From an uncultured Saprospiraceae bacterium (lineage in GTDB: Bacteria; Bacteroidota; Bacteroidia; Chitinophagales; Saprospiraceae): a stretch of DNA of 64,000 bases. Below are positions 8,483 through 17,421 of the stretch, piece after piece (position 1 is the stretch's first letter; every line of letters begins with the position of its first letter). Position numbers and translations under genes: made by a program. The notes under the pieces are model-generated. The model worked only from the letters and a program-made list of their open reading frames with translations, had not been told where the DNA came from and ran no database searches. The stretch is from positions 57,712 through 121,711 of the forward strand of contig CALLWB010000003.1 in assembly GCA_938016265.1 (NCBI GenBank), written 5' to 3'.

Positions 8483-8501
8483 CGGGCAAAAGAAAATAAA
8501 A

Positions 8502-11282
8502 ATGTCAGAAGAAAAAAAACTCTTCCTACTTGATGGTCACGCCTTGATTTACAGAGCCCATTTTGCCTTTATAAGCAGACCACTGCTCAATTCTAAAGGG
8601 ATGAATGTTGGCGCTATTACTGGGTTTGTTAGAACATTATGGGAGGTTATTTCGAAGCAAAAACCAACACACCTTGCGGTTGCCTTCGATTTGAGTGGAC
8701 CAACATTCCGACACGAAATGTACGAACCCTACAAAGCCAACCGCGAAGCACAACCAGAAGACATCCGGGCAGCATTCCCCTATGTCAAAAAAATAATCAA
8801 AGGATTCAATATTCCAATCGTTACAAAAGAAGGATTTGAAGCAGATGATGTCATCGGAACACTCGCCAAACAGGCAGAAAAAGAAGGATTCAAAGTATAT
8901 ATGATGACTCCTGATAAGGACTACGCCCAGCTGTGCTCCGAAAATGTATTCATGTACAAACCAGCACGTTCAGGCAATGATCCAGAAATATTAGACGGTG
9001 CTGCTATTTGCGAAAAATGGGGCATCCAACGAGTAGAACAAGTGATCGATGTCCTAGGATTGCAAGGCGATAGCGTAGATAATATTCCCGGCGTGCCGGG
9101 CATTGGTCCCAAAACGGCAAAGAAACTCCTGGCCCTTTACGACTCTGTAGAAGGACTAATTGCCAACTCCGATAAGCTCAAAGGCAAACAACGAGAAAAC
9201 GTTGAAACATTTACCGAACAAGCCTTACTGTCAAAAAAACTTGCGACAATCATCACCGATGTACCGGTCACCTTTGATGCGAAGGAGTATCTAGTAGAAG
9301 AAATGAATAAAGAGGTGCTTACTCCAATTTTCAAAGAACTAGAGTTTCGAGCACTTTCCAGGCAAATACTCGGGATCAATGAAGACAACGGAGGCCAAAA
9401 GGACTTGTTTGGAAACGCTGTATCTCCTGTGAAATCCCGCAGCACAAAAAAATCTATTGTCGGCGATAAAAATATTGTAAATACGCCCCATGAATACCAC
9501 CTGGCAGATACTGCAGAAAAACGAGCAGCGCTCATCAAGCTACTAGGAAAACAAAAGGAATTTTGCTTCGATACAGAAACGACAGGCATTGATGCAAATG
9601 ATGCCGAGTTGGTAGGAATTGCTTTTACCGTCAAGGCAGGTGAAGCATATTATGTTAATGTCCCTGAAGACCAGGAAGAGACCAAAGCAATTGTCCAGGA
9701 GTTTAAATCGGTGTTGGAGAATAAAGACATTGTTAAAATAGGTCAGAACATAAAGTACGATATGACCATACTGAAATGGTATGGGGTCGAAGTTGCTGGA
9801 ACTTTGTTTGATACAATGGTGGCGCATTACTTGTGTGAACCGGATTTGCGGCACAACCTTAATTTTTTGGCGGAGTCTTATCTCAATTACTCCCCTGTTT
9901 CTATAGAAACAATCATTGGGAAAAAAGGAAAGATGCAATTGAGCATGCGAAACGCAAGTCTCGATAAAATAAAAGAGTATGCTGGCGAGGATTCTGATAT
10001 TACGTATCAGCTAAAATCTGAAATGGAAGCCTTAGTCAAAGAAGCCAACCTTGAAAAACTCTACTACGAGATGGAAGCTCCAGTTATCAAAGTCTTGGTA
10101 GATATGGAGTATGAAGGAATAAATTTGGATGGGGCATTTTTGGAAAATTACTCCAAAGATCTCGCAAAAGAAATACAGGAAACTGAAAAAGCAATCTATG
10201 AAGAGGCGGAAGTGCAGTTTAATATCGGATCTCCAAAGCAAGTAGGAGAGATCTTGTTTGATAAAATGAAAATCCCTTATCGATGGCGCAAAACATCCAG
10301 TGGCCAATACTCAACTGATGAAGGGAAGCTGACGGAACTGGCTGAAAATCACCCTTTCGTAGCAAAAATATTGAGCTATAGAGGGTTAGCGAAGCTAAAA
10401 TCTACTTATGTTGACGCTTTACCTAAGCAGCTGAATCCAAAAACAGGACGGATACACAGTTCGTTCAATCAGGCATTGGCGGCTACAGGGAGATTGAGCT
10501 CTAATAATCCCAATCTGCAGAATATTCCCATCAAAACTGAAGCAGGACGTCAGGTGCGGAAGGCCTTCATTCCTAGAGACGAAAATCATGTATTGTTGGC
10601 AGCGGATTATTCTCAAATTGAGCTTCGAATTATTGCAGAAATTAGCGGCGATGAGGCAATGGTCGATGCCTTTCAGAAAAATCTCGATATCCACACAGCT
10701 ACCGCCTCCAAAGTCTATGATGTACCTTATGAAGAGGTGACAAAAGAGCAGCGTCGAAATGCGAAAACGGTCAATTTCTCCATTATTTATGGTGCAGGAT
10801 CAACCAACTTGTCCAAACAATTGGGTATCAAACGAAAAGAAGCCAAAGCACTGATTGAGCAATATTTTACCCAGTATGCAGGGCTCAAAAAATATATGGA
10901 CGATACGGTAAATGTGGCTAGGGAAAATGGTTTTGTTACCACCTTGATGGGACGCCGCCGAGTGCTGCGAGACATCAATTCTCAAAACGGATTTATCAGG
11001 AGTAATGCAGAAAGGGTAGCGATCAATACACCCATTCAAGGGACTGCGGCCGATATGATCAAAATGGCAATGATCAAAGTACACACAGCATTAAAAGAAG
11101 GACAATTTGCAACTAAAATGATCCTGCAGGTGCATGATGAACTGGTATTTGATGTCCCAAAATCAGAACTCGAAGCAGTAAAACCGATTATCGAAAAAAA
11201 TATGGCGGAAGCAATTACAGGTCTAAAAGTCCCGATTCTTGTTGGAATGGATACTGGAAACAATTGGCTGGAAGCACATTAA
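8502..11282 (+). CDS. polA: DNA polymerase I
   Basis: A 926-aa family A polymerase. The 5'-nuclease domain comes first (LFLLDGHALIYRAHFAF; EADDVIGTLA; DKDYAQL; GDSVDNIPGVPGIGPKTA). The 3'-5' proofreading domain is complete: D357-T-E359, GQNIKYD and YAGED. The polymerase domain has motif A DYSQIELRI (D702), motif B RRNAKTVNFSIIYG and motif C VHDELVFD (D879). It fills gaps in repair and removes Okazaki primers. The start is ATG 8502; the upstream ATG at 8385 would add 39 residues unlike any PolA N-terminus and would place the start before the promoter-like box. It appears monocistronic, with a long non-coding stretch downstream. Confidence 0.97.
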   Translation: MSEEKKLFLLDGHALIYRAHFAFISRPLLNSKGMNVGAITGFVRTLWEVISKQKPTHLAVAFDLSGPTFRHEMYEPYKANREAQPEDIRAAFPYVKKIIKGFNIPIVTKEGFEADDVIGTLAKQAEKEGFKVYMMTPDKDYAQLCSENVFMYKPARSGNDPEILDGAAICEKWGIQRVEQVIDVLGLQGDSVDNIPGVPGIGPKTAKKLLALYDSVEGLIANSDKLKGKQRENVETFTEQALLSKKLATIITDVPVTFDAKEYLVEEMNKEVLTPIFKELEFRALSRQILGINEDNGGQKDLFGNAVSPVKSRSTKKSIVGDKNIVNTPHEYHLADTAEKRAALIKLLGKQKEFCFDTETTGIDANDAELVGIAFTVKAGEAYYVNVPEDQEETKAIVQEFKSVLENKDIVKIGQNIKYDMTILKWYGVEVAGTLFDTMVAHYLCEPDLRHNLNFLAESYLNYSPVSIETIIGKKGKMQLSMRNASLDKIKEYAGEDSDITYQLKSEMEALVKEANLEKLYYEMEAPVIKVLVDMEYEGINLDGAFLENYSKDLAKEIQETEKAIYEEAEVQFNIGSPKQVGEILFDKMKIPYRWRKTSSGQYSTDEGKLTELAENHPFVAKILSYRGLAKLKSTYVDALPKQLNPKTGRIHSSFNQALAATGRLSSNNPNLQNIPIKTEAGRQVRKAFIPRDENHVLLAADYSQIELRIIAEISGDEAMVDAFQKNLDIHTATASKVYDVPYEEVTKEQRRNAKTVNFSIIYGAGSTNLSKQLGIKRKEAKALIEQYFTQYAGLKKYMDDTVNVARENGFVTTLMGRRRVLRDINSQNGFIRSNAERVAINTPIQGTAADMIKMAMIKVHTALKEGQFATKMILQVHDELVFDVPKSELEAVKPIIEKNMAEAITGLKVPILVGMDTGNNWLEAH

Positions 11283-11576
11283 CGGCCTCTTCTTCAGTAT
11301 AGTGTTGCGATTAGGGTTTTTAGTAATTTAGTAAACGCCAAAAGTGTAGGTTGGGGGGGAATCAATATGCCCGCTTTCGATTGATTTGAGTTAGAAGTTG
11401 AATCGTCTTTTCTTATAGAATAGGTTATTTAATAACTGAATCCACTAACAACCAATTTGTCTCGATACAATCACCTGCCATTGTGGGGCATTCATTTTTT
11501 TAGATTTCCTGTCACGTTTTTCAGGAAAAAATGATTTTTATTGTTTTTTTTTATAAAAATTCATCCATTTGTCTTA

Positions 11577-11778
11577 AATTTAGATTCAGTATTCGGAGTC
11601 AGATGGTGATTCTAAATATCAATGCAACATTCACTTACGTTTACTCTTCTATTGTTGTGTTGGCTTCTTACTAAAAAATATTTGAATTGATACATCACGT
11701 TTGTGAGTAAATTATTTCGCGTTACCCAAACCGAGTGGTTGGCTATATTTGAAAAAGTAGGCCAACTACTTTTTTTTT
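11577..11778 (+). ncRNA. Candidate small RNA ending at an orphan terminator
   Basis: The segment from the ATTTAGA/TCTAAAT inverted repeat to the strong terminator at 11778 contains no ORF but has two potential stems. No family (6S, tmRNA, SRP, RNase P) could be recognised by eye and no convincing promoter was located. It may equally be the long 3' UTR of polA. Confidence 0.25.
11734..11778 (+). terminator. Strong Rho-independent terminator in the polA downstream gap
   Basis: A 10-bp stem AGTGGTTGGC/GCCAACTACT (one G-U pair) with a 17-nt loop is followed by eight T. It is far from any annotated stop codon. Confidence 0.8.
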
Positions 11779-12001
11779 GCTTGATTATCAATTAATTTCC
11801 TGCCAATTCCGCCACAAATTTTTCTTTTCTAGTGACAATAACTAGGTCCAATTTTATCCAATCCTAACAAAAATTCATAAGGATATAACAAGCTGCCCCA
11901 GCTACCTATTGAAGAAATTCGAAAAATAAGCTAATACAAGGAACGATTTTTGAGCATTAAAAAGCACAATTGCCACCAAAACAGATGTTGTAACAATTTA
12001 T

Positions 12002-12009
12002 TAACTTTG
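12002..12009 (+). promoter_or_regulatory. -7 promoter element of the mutL-rhomboid operon
   Basis: TAACTTTG matches TAnnTTTG only 14 nt before the ATG at 12024, so the mRNA would have a leader of roughly 5-10 nt. Confidence 0.4.
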
Positions 12010-12023
12010 TAAAAATCCATACT

Positions 12024-12332
12024 ATGCTTTTTGGAGGTAGCAGCTTAAAAACAAGAAAATTCGAATACAAGCCTCGGTATTATGATCCGAAAAAAGAAGA
12101 GCGCGAGCGCAAGGAAAGAACGCGTGCACTGGGAAAAGATCAATCCATCGAAGGAACAAAAAGTCGAATATCAGAAAGTTTTAAAACCAATAGACAGCGA
12201 AGAGGCATGGTCTCCTCCTCCAAGTCAAAATCAAATAAAATGATATTCGTTATCGTTGGTTGTCTTTTGCTGCTTTTTTATTTGGCTGCCAAAGATATTT
12301 TACCCATTTTACTAGAGAAATTTGCGATTTAA
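12024..12332 (+). CDS. Small basic single-pass membrane protein
   Basis: A 102-aa protein. A long, highly charged N-terminal region (KPRYYDPKKEERERKERTRALGK) is followed by a Ser/Lys-rich stretch and one hydrophobic helix (about residues 74-91, IFVIVGCLLLLFYLAA) near the C-terminus. Similar small proteins precede mutL in other Bacteroidota, as far as I recall, and have no established function. It is the first gene of a tight colinear run: mutL begins 23 nt later. Presumably tail-anchored or single-pass with a cytoplasmic N-terminus. Confidence 0.75.
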   Translation: MLFGGSSLKTRKFEYKPRYYDPKKEERERKERTRALGKDQSIEGTKSRISESFKTNRQRRGMVSSSKSKSNKMIFVIVGCLLLLFYLAAKDILPILLEKFAI

Positions 12333-12355
12333 TAACATCAAAAAACTCAAAATAA

Positions 12356-14233
12356 ATGGCTGACCTCATTCAGCTACTTCCTGATCACATTGCGAACCAA
12401 ATTGCCGCTGGCGAAGTTATTCAGCGGCCAGCATCTCTCGTAAAGGAGTTGATGGAAAATGCAATTGACGCAGGGGCCACTTCCATAAAATTGGTCGTCA
12501 AAGATGCAGGAAAGACCCTGGTACAGGTGATTGACAACGGTTGTGGAATGTCTGAAATGGATGCTAGAATTTGCTTCGCAAGACATGCCACCTCCAAAAT
12601 CAAAGAAGCCAATGACCTGTTCTCTATCAAAACAATGGGATTCAGAGGCGAAGCACTAGCCTCCATAGCCGCCATCTCCCAAGTAGAAATGAGAACCAAA
12701 AAAGCAAGCGATGAACTAGGTACAAAAATCGTCATCGAAGGCTCTGAAGTCAAAACACAAGAAGCTTGTCAATGCGCAGCAGGAACAACGCTCTCCATCA
12801 AAAACCTATTCTTCAACGTTCCAGCTCGCCGAAAATTTCTGAAGTCAGACGCGGTGGAGATGAGTCACATTTATACCGAATTTCAGCGAGTAGCACTTGC
12901 CAACCCGGATATTTTCTTCTCACTACATCACAACGGCTCTGAGGCCTTTCACTTGCCAGCAGGCAAATTGCGCCAGCGGATAGTCGGCATATTTGGCAAC
13001 AATTGCAATAAAAAGCTGGTGCCTGTCGGTGAAGAAACGGATGTCCTAAAAATATCAGGTTACGTCGGCAAACCCGAATTTGCTAAGAAAAAAAGAGGTG
13101 ACCAATACTTTTTTGTGAACAATCGGTTTATTAAATCCGGCTACCTGCACCACGCAGTCATGACCGCTTACGAAGATATTCTACAAAAAAATACCTATCC
13201 GCTATATGTTGTATTCATTGAAATGGATCCTTCAAAACTGGATATCAATATCCATCCGACTAAGCAGGAGATAAAGTTTGATGATGAACGATTGGTCTAC
13301 AACTACTTGAAAGTAGCTGTGCGTCATGCACTAGGGCAATACAGCATTAGCCCGGTACTGGATTTTGATCAGGAAACATTTTTTAGCAATCAGCCAAAAC
13401 CTCAGCAAACAGAAAACAGAATTTCCAGAGAACACGCACCCCTCGATTTTACAAAATTCAGTGACGGTACTCCTGTTTCAGGAGGGCAGTCGTACAAAAA
13501 AGAAGAGCACCCACTCCACGAACCCAACCTCCAAAATTGGCAAAAAATGTACGAAGGTCTTCAAGGAGATTCAAATAATGGAGACGATCAGGAACAGGAA
13601 TCAATGACCATAGAAAGTCAATGGACAAATGATGCGCCACTGGATGATCAGGAAGGGACGTTTTCCAAACCACAAAAAAGACCTTATCAAATACACAATC
13701 AATACATCGTCAATCAGATGAAATCTGGTTTTGTTTTGATAGACCAACAGGCCGCACACGAAAGAATCCTCTACGAACGTTATATGACGGCATTCGAACA
13801 AGGACAAATCGGCTCGCAGAAACAATTGTTTCCTAAAAAAATCACCCTTTCTATTCAAGACATGGAGATGATGCAGGAAATACTACCGCAAGTCAACCAA
13901 CTGGGGTTCGAGATTGAAGAGTTTGGCAATGATACATTAGTCGTGCATGGCGCTCCAGTAGACCTAAAGAGCGGAAAAGAAGAAGAAGTACTCGAACAAT
14001 TGCTTGAACAGTACAAACAAAACATCGATTTGTACGTTAACATACAAGATAATCTGGCGCGATCTCTGGCAAGAAGTATGGCCGTAAAACGAGGGCAAGA
14101 ACTTGCAGAAATCGAAATGGAACAACTCATTGACGAATTGTTTGCTTGTCAAGTCCCATTTAAATCGCCCGGAGGAAAATTTTGTTTTATAACATACGAT
14201 TTGGAGGAACTTGCAAAACGATTTAGTAGTTAA
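12356..14233 (+). CDS. mutL: DNA mismatch repair protein MutL
   Basis: A 625-aa MutL. The GHKL ATPase motifs are complete: ELMENAIDAGA (31-41), DNGCG (60-64), GFRGEAL (95-101). The N-terminal transducer domain follows, then a Gln/Glu-rich linker (about 335-440) and a dimerisation domain. The endonuclease region is degenerate: the DQHA(x)2E(x)4E motif reads D463-QQAAHE469-RILYE474, and the CPHGRP-type metal site near the C-terminus is replaced by SPGGK (604-608). Nicking activity is therefore doubtful. It acts with MutS, which is not in this window. It is followed 22 nt later by a rhomboid gene. Confidence 0.96.
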   Translation: MADLIQLLPDHIANQIAAGEVIQRPASLVKELMENAIDAGATSIKLVVKDAGKTLVQVIDNGCGMSEMDARICFARHATSKIKEANDLFSIKTMGFRGEALASIAAISQVEMRTKKASDELGTKIVIEGSEVKTQEACQCAAGTTLSIKNLFFNVPARRKFLKSDAVEMSHIYTEFQRVALANPDIFFSLHHNGSEAFHLPAGKLRQRIVGIFGNNCNKKLVPVGEETDVLKISGYVGKPEFAKKKRGDQYFFVNNRFIKSGYLHHAVMTAYEDILQKNTYPLYVVFIEMDPSKLDINIHPTKQEIKFDDERLVYNYLKVAVRHALGQYSISPVLDFDQETFFSNQPKPQQTENRISREHAPLDFTKFSDGTPVSGGQSYKKEEHPLHEPNLQNWQKMYEGLQGDSNNGDDQEQESMTIESQWTNDAPLDDQEGTFSKPQKRPYQIHNQYIVNQMKSGFVLIDQQAAHERILYERYMTAFEQGQIGSQKQLFPKKITLSIQDMEMMQEILPQVNQLGFEIEEFGNDTLVVHGAPVDLKSGKEEEVLEQLLEQYKQNIDLYVNIQDNLARSLARSMAVKRGQELAEIEMEQLIDELFACQVPFKSPGGKFCFITYDLEELAKRFSS

Positions 14234-14255
14234 TTAAACAAAGAATCTAATATTA

Positions 14256-14894
14256 ATGTTTGGATATCAGTTAACAGATGTAGTAAAGAACTTGATGCTC
14301 ATCAATGTGGTGATGTATGTCGGGTCTATGTTGGTAGGAAGTGGGGCATTAGGATTTAGAATTGACCCAGGCGTTTTAGCTTTGCATTACCCTGGTTCTG
14401 CTGATTTTAAGCCTTTTCAAATCATTACACACATGTTTATGCATGATCAAGCAGGGATCATGCACATTGCGTTCAACATGTTTTCGCTATTTATGTTTGG
14501 GCCGCCTATAGAGCAAAGACTGGGACCTAAGCGATTTTTCTTTTATTACATAGCTTGTGGATTTGGTGCATTTTTATTACATCTCGCAGTGTTATATGTA
14601 GAAATCAATCACTTGGGAACGGCTAGTCCGAATGCTGCAATGTGGGGAGCTTCAGGTGCAATATTTGGTTTGTTAGCTGCATTTGGTATGCTATATCCAA
14701 ATCAGAAAGTGATGCTGCTAATTCCTCCAATTCCGATGAAAGCAAAATACTTTGTGCTATTGTTTGGAGTGATCGAGCTGTATGGCGGAGTTAGAGGGTA
14801 TGGATCAAACATCGCCCATTTTGCCCACTTGGGGGGAGCAATTTGTGGAGCGCTGTTTATTCTGTACTGGAAAAAAACGGAAGGCGGTATTTGA
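14256..14894 (+). CDS. Rhomboid family intramembrane serine protease (copy 1)
   Basis: A 212-aa polytopic protein with six likely helices. Rhomboid signatures: the THMFMHDQAGIMHIAFNM loop-helix (with HxxxN), the GPKRFFFYYIACG helix, the nucleophile in GASGAIFG (S133) and the partner His in HFAHLGGA (H191). It cleaves transmembrane substrates within the bilayer; natural substrates in Bacteroidota are mostly unknown. It follows mutL by 22 nt and precedes a second rhomboid by 93 nt. Confidence 0.92.
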   Translation: MFGYQLTDVVKNLMLINVVMYVGSMLVGSGALGFRIDPGVLALHYPGSADFKPFQIITHMFMHDQAGIMHIAFNMFSLFMFGPPIEQRLGPKRFFFYYIACGFGAFLLHLAVLYVEINHLGTASPNAAMWGASGAIFGLLAAFGMLYPNQKVMLLIPPIPMKAKYFVLLFGVIELYGGVRGYGSNIAHFAHLGGAICGALFILYWKKTEGGI

Positions 14895-14987
14895 CATTAG
14901 TCTACTTTTTTGTTCCCCTTGTCGGGAATAGTTAGTATTATTTTAAAAGAAACCATAGATTAGAATTCATTTGATTTAAGACCATTT

Positions 14988-15920
14988 ATGTTTACGTCAA
15001 TTTGGGAAGATATAAAGCGGGAGTTTCAGTATGGTAATACCTTGACACAGATTATTCTTGTGAATACGGGGGTATTCATACTTGTCAATATCATCCTGGT
15101 TATTTTATTCTTCATCTATCAGGGTGGAGCGCACATTCGTTTGGACTATATCTTACGATGGTTTGAAGCGTCTCATGATCCATGGCACATTCTGACACGG
15201 CCCTGGACTATTTTTACCTACATGTTTTTGCACAAAGGATTGTTTCATTATGCGATGAATATGATCCTGCTCTATATTTTCGGCCGGATATTCCGTGATT
15301 TTTTGGGCAATCGAAAAATCCTTCCATTGTATGTTTATGGTGGGTTTGCTGGGTTTCTGGTGTATTTGCTTACTTCCTTTGTCATCGATGATGTTGGGAT
15401 GTACATGCTTGGCGCTTCTGCTGGAGTATGGGCGATTGTGATGGCTACAACGGTACTTCGCCCGGACTATGTTATTCGGCTGATGTTCATAGGCGACATT
15501 CGCTTGAAGTACATCACCTTCGTACTGATCGTCTTAAATTTGATCGCTATCACTGGTGTCAATACTGGTGGGCAGATGGCACATATCGGAGGCATGTTAG
15601 TCGGGTGGAATTTTATCTATATGCTACAAAACGGAACGGACCTATCTGTTCCTTTCAATAAAATCTGGGACAAAATTGCAAATGCCTTCGGCTCGGTAGT
15701 GGACAAACTTAGAGGCAAGGGTTCGCTGGATCGTGAATTCAAAAAGAAACCAACTTCCAGCTTCATGACCAAGCGCGCCTCTGACGACGAAAAATATGAA
15801 GAGGAAGCCAACAGACAAGAGCGCGTAGACGCCATCCTCGAAAAAATAAAACGATCAGGCTACGATAGCCTCACCCAAGAAGAAAAAGAATTCCTCTTCA
15901 AGGCAAGCAAGGATCAATGA
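14988..15920 (+). CDS. Rhomboid family intramembrane serine protease (copy 2) with C-terminal cytoplasmic tail
   Basis: A 310-aa rhomboid. Helices cover about residues 20-215, with HKGLFHYAMNMILLY, the nucleophile in LGASAGVWAI (S144) and QMAHIGG (H199). A charged tail from about 225 ends with RVDAILEKIKRSGYDSLTQ, a short helical module typically found at the end of Bacteroidota rhomboids. Two adjacent rhomboids suggest diverged substrates. The stop overlaps the next ATG (ATGA at 15917-15920), so the two are translationally coupled. Confidence 0.92.
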   Translation: MFTSIWEDIKREFQYGNTLTQIILVNTGVFILVNIILVILFFIYQGGAHIRLDYILRWFEASHDPWHILTRPWTIFTYMFLHKGLFHYAMNMILLYIFGRIFRDFLGNRKILPLYVYGGFAGFLVYLLTSFVIDDVGMYMLGASAGVWAIVMATTVLRPDYVIRLMFIGDIRLKYITFVLIVLNLIAITGVNTGGQMAHIGGMLVGWNFIYMLQNGTDLSVPFNKIWDKIANAFGSVVDKLRGKGSLDREFKKKPTSSFMTKRASDDEKYEEEANRQERVDAILEKIKRSGYDSLTQEEKEFLFKASKDQ

Positions 15921-16966
15921 ACAAACTGAATGCTGTTTTGATCGTACTCAATCTGCTGGTTACAGTGGGATTGGTGTGCGCTATTTCTGCTTATTACTTT
16001 AGTCCGCTGGAGGCACGGCTTCCTGTACTTGCTGGTTTTTTCTTTCCTTTGTTTGCTGTCGCGCAATTTTTATTTCTTGGTTGCTGGTTCTTCCGCAAAC
16101 GAAAGTGGATGGTATTGCCCGTGCTAGGTATTTTGGTCGGTTGGCCACAATGGAGCGCCACTGTTCAGCTTAATTTATTAGATGGGAATAGGCCCGATTC
16201 TGTCAAGGAGATCAAAATTGCCACCTACAACAGCAAGCGCTTTTTGGTTACTGCCTACAAGCCAGAACGACAAATCGCGAAATTCAACAAAAATGCAGGA
16301 TTCCTAAAAGGAAAATCCTTCGACATCTTCTGTCTCCAGGAAAGCTTTACCAACAATAAATTCTTATTGAAAAAGGTCAAACAACTCACTGATTTAAACT
16401 ACCATTATAGTGTCCCTTACGGGAATGCCATCCTGTCCCGCTACCCAATAGTAAATACCTTTACCGATCCAGCAGATACCCGTTTGAATCCCTTTATATA
16501 TGTCGATATTCAAATTGGAAAAGACACGATCCGTGTATATAATGTCCACCTTCAATCCCTTCATTTCGGGGAAAACGAATACGACCTACTAAAAAATCCG
16601 ACCCCTCAACAAAAAAGCGAAACCCGTTCCTTGCTAAGAAAAGTCCTGAGCGCCAGCAAAAAACGAGTCCCCCAAGTACAACGTGTCCTACAATCCATAA
16701 AAGAAAGTCCTTACCCAGTCATCCTATGCGGAGATTTCAATGATCCACCAACTTCCTATACCTACCATCAGATGACCAAGGAACTCAATGATTCATTTGT
16801 TGAAAAAGGGTGTGGGATTGATGCGACATTTGCTGGGCCAATTCCGGGTTTGCGTATAGATTATATTATGGCGGATGAACGCTTCAGAATTGTAAACCAT
16901 CAGGTGTTGCAGGGGGGAGTGTCAGACCACTATCCCGTCATTTCTGAAATGGTTATAAATCAATAA
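15917..16966 (+). CDS. Membrane-anchored endonuclease/exonuclease/phosphatase (EEP) family protein
   Basis: A 349-aa protein with three N-terminal hydrophobic helices (about 5-27, 35-56, 63-81), then an EEP catalytic domain from about 98: KIATYNSKRF, FDIFCLQES (catalytic Glu), VYNVHLQS, CGDFNDPP (G272-D276), RIDYIMAD and SDHYPVIS (S336-H338). The domain set is intact. The family includes sphingomyelinases, phosphoinositide phosphatases and nucleases, so the substrate is uncertain; the membrane anchor suggests activity at the cell envelope. Coupled to the upstream rhomboid by a 4-nt overlap. Confidence 0.87.
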   Translation: MNKLNAVLIVLNLLVTVGLVCAISAYYFSPLEARLPVLAGFFFPLFAVAQFLFLGCWFFRKRKWMVLPVLGILVGWPQWSATVQLNLLDGNRPDSVKEIKIATYNSKRFLVTAYKPERQIAKFNKNAGFLKGKSFDIFCLQESFTNNKFLLKKVKQLTDLNYHYSVPYGNAILSRYPIVNTFTDPADTRLNPFIYVDIQIGKDTIRVYNVHLQSLHFGENEYDLLKNPTPQQKSETRSLLRKVLSASKKRVPQVQRVLQSIKESPYPVILCGDFNDPPTSYTYHQMTKELNDSFVEKGCGIDATFAGPIPGLRIDYIMADERFRIVNHQVLQGGVSDHYPVISEMVINQ

Positions 16967-16967
16967 A

Positions 16968-17408
16968 ATGAAACAGCTCAAAGAAATCATTTTAGGAAAA
17001 AAAATCAGCAAAAAGTCCTTCCAATACGCAGACGATATTGCCAATGATAGTTTTGAAGACGCGAATAGAAATTTTAATGTAGAGGTTTCTTTTAGAACAC
17101 ACCAAATCAGTTTTACCAGACAGGATTTTGAAAAAAACAAATATAGATTACTAGAGCCGCAGATGTCCAAAATCGACTGGGATAAACTTATCAAGGCCTC
17201 AAAAAATAGAAAAGGAGCGCTAGTAGATATTCCGTCCTACAAAACGAAAGATGGACTTTCTGCTTATTTTTATGTGGTTGAATCTCCAGAATCAGGCTTG
17301 TCCTATTTGATCTCTGTCGGATATGGTGAATGGCAGCCTGCCGGTACGTCTTTACGATTGAAAGCATTCACGAAATTGAATGATAAAATATTTACGGATC
17401 CTTGCTAA
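16968..17408 (+). CDS. Hypothetical protein, last gene of the mutL-rhomboid run
   Basis: A 146-aa soluble protein starting 1 nt after the EEP stop, so surely cotranscribed. It has a basic N-terminus (MKQLKEIILGKKISKK), a mixed alpha/beta composition and a GLSYLISVGYGEWQPAG segment. No signal peptide, helix anchor or known motif was recognised. It ends 13 nt before the convergent PorG-like gene. Confidence 0.7.
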   Translation: MKQLKEIILGKKISKKSFQYADDIANDSFEDANRNFNVEVSFRTHQISFTRQDFEKNKYRLLEPQMSKIDWDKLIKASKNRKGALVDIPSYKTKDGLSAYFYVVESPESGLSYLISVGYGEWQPAGTSLRLKAFTKLNDKIFTDPC

Positions 17409-17421
17409 GCTTTCTACCTTT

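Larger units (their letters stand above)
11283..12023. other. 741-bp non-coding gap after polA
   Basis: No credible ORF lies here. Visible structures are a 7-bp inverted repeat ATTTAGA/TCTAAAT (11578-11617), a strong plus-strand terminator (11734-11778) 450 nt after the polA stop, a small CTAGT/ACTAG palindrome near 11829-11845 and a TAACTTTG promoter box at 12002-12009 for the next gene. The isolated terminator suggests an unannotated transcript. Confidence 0.6.

Noticed and set aside
8385..8501. Extended N-terminus of PolA
   Set aside because: The 39 added residues are unlike any PolA and a promoter-like box lies within them; the ATG at 8502 gives the standard start.
11283..12023. Possible tRNA or known structured RNA in the polA gap
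   Set aside because: No tRNA cloverleaf, T-loop GTTC box or recognisable 6S/tmRNA motif was found; only generic hairpins are visible.
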